A stretch of 6,905 bases of DNA from Rhodospirillales bacterium (GTDB lineage Bacteria > Pseudomonadota > Alphaproteobacteria > ATCC43930 > CGMCC-115725): NCBI GenBank assembly GCA_015654725.1, contig JAATGI010000189.1, positions 1 to 6,905 on the forward strand, in the 5' to 3' direction. Below, one piece after another: positions 5,002 through 6,905 of this stretch. Position numbers and translations under genes: made by a program. The notes below the pieces were generated by a model. It was given only the letters and a program-made list of their open reading frames with translations. It made no database searches and had not been told where the DNA came from. Each line of letters opens with the position of its first letter. Position 1 is the first letter of the stretch.

Positions 5002-6585
5002 CTATGCCGCGCGGGCGATCGGCGCCTTCGCGGGCCTGGCGGAGTAGTGGGACGCGGCCTGGCGTCCGGCTCCGGCCTCGCCCCCGGAAAGTATCAAGTG
5101 ATGCGCCATCAGCCCGACCCGGATCAGGTAATCGATCTCGCCCCGCATCAGGCGCGGCAGGGCGAATTTCCAGAAATGGCGCCGATAGTCGCTCCGGATC
5201 CCGGCTTGCCAAAAAATTCGGCGCAGCAGACGCAGGCCCCTTCCGGCATTGTGCCACGACATCCGCTGCCAATAGGTCAGGGGCCGGATCCGATTGGCGT
5301 AGGTCTCGGTCACCTGGTGCTGGAAGCGGGCAAAGACCGCCTCCGGTCGGTAGGCGCGCGCCATGCAGCCTCGCCAGGTCGCGACGACCTCGTCGTGGGG
5401 CCGGCGGAAATCCACGTTCGATTCGCGTTCGTCGTCTTCGACCAGCCGCCCTTCGCGCCGCAGCCGGTCCCACAACGGCGTGCGCGGCAGCGCCTGGAGC
5501 AGGTTGATGGTGACGATGGGGATATTGGATTGCTCGATGAATTCGCTGATTCGATCGCCGGTATCGGGCGTGTCGGTATCGAGGCCGAGAATGATGCCCG
5601 ACGACACCTCGATGCCATAGCGGTTGAGCGTGCGCACGCCCTCCAGAATCGGCACCATCATATTGTGCTCTTTCGACATCGCCCGCAGCGCCACGGGTTC
5701 CGGCGTCTCGATTCCGCAGAACACGGTTTCGAACAACGCTTCGCGCATGAGTTCGAGAATCTCCGGGCGCTTGGCGATATTCAGCGTCGCTTCGCAGGAA
5801 AAAGAGACCGGGTAGCGGTTGCGCCGCTGCCACTCGACGAGGTGAGGCAGCAGCTCGCGCACGGCGCGCCGGTGCCCGATGAAATTGTCGTCGACGAAAT
5901 AGACCCCGCCCGACAAGCCGCAGGCGACGAGTTTATCGAGCTCGGCCGTGACTTGATCCGCGGTCTTCAGGCGGGGAACGCGGCCATAGAGGGACGGGAT
6001 ATCGCAGAATTCGCATTCATAGGGGCAGCCGCTCGAATATTGGATACTGCCGATCAGATAGCGGTCGAGCGGCACCAGTTCGTAGGCCGGGATCGGAAAG
6101 TCGGAAAGTTCGCGGCGCTGCCGCGTGGTCAAGACGATCTGACGCTCCGGCCGGGAGGGATCGCGCGCCAACAACGCCACCAGCTCGTCCGTGGCGTCGC
6201 CGAGTTCGCCGACATGCAGGTAATCGAAATCGGGGTAATATTCCGGACAGCCCGAAACCGAGGGGCCGCCCAGCACGGCGGTTTTCCCCTTCGCGTGGAC
6301 GCGGCGGCAAATTTCGTCGATCTGGCGCCGCTGGGCATGCATGCCGCTGACAAACACGGCATCGGCCCAATCGATATCCTCGCTTTTCGCCGGCTCGATA
6401 TTTTCATCGACGAAACGGACTTCCCAATGCTCCGGCAGCGCGGCCGTGACCACGAGCAGACCTTGGGGCGGCATCAAGGCGCGGACGCCGTCGGTCAGCG
6501 GATAGGTATGCTCGAACATGCCGAAGGAAGAGGTGTATCGCGGAAAAACGCACAGGATGCGCCGCGCGACATCCACATCTCTCAT
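5002..6585 (-). CDS. B12-binding-fold radical SAM protein, HpnP-like
   Basis: Class B (cobalamin-binding) radical SAM enzyme, 527 aa. The N-terminal Rossmann-like B12-binding half (about 8-145) has the family segments ILCVFPRYTSSFG, MPPQGLLVV, DENIEPA, FVSGMH and GGPSVSGCPEYYPDFDYLH. The DxHxxG base-off motif is not seen. The radical SAM core follows, with the 4Fe-4S motif CPYECEFC (C187, C191, C194), then VYFVDDNFIGHRRA, GIETPEP and SGIILGLDTDTPDTG. The C-terminal region (about 360-510, DUF4070-like) includes LLQALPRTPLWDRL, ESNVDF and a basic FWKFALPRLMRGE stretch before a hydrophobic patch. From memory it strongly resembles HpnP, which methylates hopanoids at C-2, but the family is broad and no other hopanoid gene is in view. 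The start at ATG 6585 fits the homologous N-terminus, though its ribosome binding site (GGGAA) is weak; the frame extends to a GTG at 6729 with an Arg-rich, unlikely segment. Its stop is 81 nt before cnoX. Confidence 0.93.
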   Translation of the reverse strand: MRDVDVARRILCVFPRYTSSFGMFEHTYPLTDGVRALMPPQGLLVVTAALPEHWEVRFVDENIEPAKSEDIDWADAVFVSGMHAQRRQIDEICRRVHAKGKTAVLGGPSVSGCPEYYPDFDYLHVGELGDATDELVALLARDPSRPERQIVLTTRQRRELSDFPIPAYELVPLDRYLIGSIQYSSGCPYECEFCDIPSLYGRVPRLKTADQVTAELDKLVACGLSGGVYFVDDNFIGHRRAVRELLPHLVEWQRRNRYPVSFSCEATLNIAKRPEILELMREALFETVFCGIETPEPVALRAMSKEHNMMVPILEGVRTLNRYGIEVSSGIILGLDTDTPDTGDRISEFIEQSNIPIVTINLLQALPRTPLWDRLRREGRLVEDDERESNVDFRRPHDEVVATWRGCMARAYRPEAVFARFQHQVTETYANRIRPLTYWQRMSWHNAGRGLRLLRRIFWQAGIRSDYRRHFWKFALPRLMRGEIDYLIRVGLMAHHLILSGGEAGAGRQAASHYSARPAKAPIARAA

Positions 6586-6725
6586 TGGACCGTTCCCATC
6601 GGTTGCTTCCGAGGCCGATAGAGTATCCGCCCGCCGCGCGGGGGAGAAGCAATGAATCGCGTGCCGCCGGCGACGAGCGTTCGGCCGGTGACCGGGGGCG
6701 GCGCCGAAGCCGAGAAACGCGCCTC

Positions 6726-6905
6726 TCACCCCGCCGTCAGCGCCGCCAGGGCTTGGCTTGCGACCAGGAGGCGGGCGAGGTCGGGCGCGGGCGAGGCGGC
6801 GATTTCGTCGGCGATCGCCCGAAAGCGCTCGGCGGCGTGTTTGCGCGCGGCAAGGTAGCGATCGAGCGCGCCATCGTCCTCGACGGCGTGGCGGGCGAGC
6901 GCGGC
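6726..6905 (-). CDS. C-terminal end of a large protein, possibly NAD-specific glutamate dehydrogenase (partial)
   Basis: Open frame entering from the right window edge, with 59 residues before a TGA at 6728-6726; the 5' part is outside. Third codon positions are strongly G/C and the frame has no internal stop, as in the neighbouring genes. The visible tail is helical: GALDRYLAARKHAAERFRA, then IADEIAASPAPDLARLL, then VASQALAALTAG. The arrangement of an Arg-bearing helix, an Ala/Pro link, then DLA.L.VA...L..L resembles from memory the end of the very large (about 1,600 aa) alphaproteobacterial NAD-glutamate dehydrogenases, which convert glutamate and 2-oxoglutarate. With so little sequence the product is tentative; any protein with an Ala-rich helical tail could look like this. 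It lies 140 nt upstream of the radical SAM gene on the same strand, with no clear terminator between them. Confidence 0.6.
   Translation of the reverse strand, partial: AALARHAVEDDGALDRYLAARKHAAERFRAIADEIAASPAPDLARLLVASQALAALTAG

Noticed and set aside
4955..5833. A 292-codon minus-strand frame overlapping the radical SAM gene
   Set aside because: Out-of-frame shadow with Arg/Ala/Pro-rich translation; the overlapping frame carries all conserved radical SAM blocks.
3283..6621. A 1,112-codon open frame on the plus strand across the whole minus-strand block
   Set aside because: It lies codon-for-codon opposite three minus-strand genes (LON domain, cnoX, radical SAM) that share one frame. Antisense stops there would need TTA, CTA or TCA codons in those genes, which are rare in this GC-rich genome. 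The translation is Arg/His/Gln-rich without domain motifs and runs through intergenic gaps.
6613..6655. Possible sigma-70 promoter for the radical SAM gene (minus strand TTGCTT, 19 nt, GATACT)
   Set aside because: Three of six and four of six matches with long spacing in a GC-rich leader are close to chance.
1..6905. Mobile element, CRISPR array, tRNA or prophage signs
   Set aside because: No transposase or integrase, no direct repeats of array type and no tRNA-like sequence were seen. Gene order and codon use look chromosomal throughout.

Overview
The window is GC-rich with strong G/C bias at third codon positions. Gene content and order suggest an alphaproteobacterium, possibly near Rhodospirillales or Rhizobiales: a WCGPC-type chaperedoxin next to a LON-domain protein and a cysteine-poor Trm112/YcaR protein, a UbiH-family hydroxylase close to an ammonium channel, and a B12-type radical SAM enzyme resembling hopanoid C-2 methylases. 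The taxonomic call is inference from family resemblance, not from a search.

Layout. On the plus strand, positions 20-1342 encode an Amt/Mep/Rh ammonium channel, closed by a textbook intrinsic terminator (1366-1402). Next is a UbiH/UbiF/COQ6-family FAD monooxygenase (about 1480-2694). A 29-nt AT-richer spacer with a dyad and a 7-nt rhythm separates it from a convergent minus-strand block. Read in its own direction, that block runs: C-terminus of a large protein (6905-6726, possibly NAD-specific glutamate dehydrogenase, cut by the window edge); an HpnP-like B12/radical SAM protein (6585-5002); then a tight four-gene cluster, cnoX (4920-4003), LON-domain protein (3993-3316), Trm112-like protein (3301-3068) and DUF971 protein (3071-2724). 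Spacings in the cluster are 9 nt, 14 nt and a 4-nt GTGA overlap, so it looks like one operon. An RpoH-like (heat-shock sigma) promoter candidate lies just upstream of cnoX.

How the genes may work together. The four-gene cluster reads as a protein-quality or cofactor-maintenance unit: a thioredoxin-chaperone, a LON substrate-binding domain without ATPase or protease, and two small proteins of families tied to methyltransferase activation and Fe-S or oxygenase biology. The Amt channel (ammonium uptake) and the possible glutamate dehydrogenase tail (ammonium assimilation or release) are both nitrogen functions, but they lie on opposite strands and far apart. The UbiH-family enzyme would serve ubiquinone synthesis. 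The radical SAM protein would modify a lipid or another hydrophobic substrate.

No tRNA, rRNA, CRISPR array, insertion sequence or integrase was seen. The window looks like ordinary chromosome. The points most worth following are the AMT2-like channel, the HpnP-like enzyme and the candidate stress promoter of the cnoX operon. I found no clear evidence of a wholly new system.
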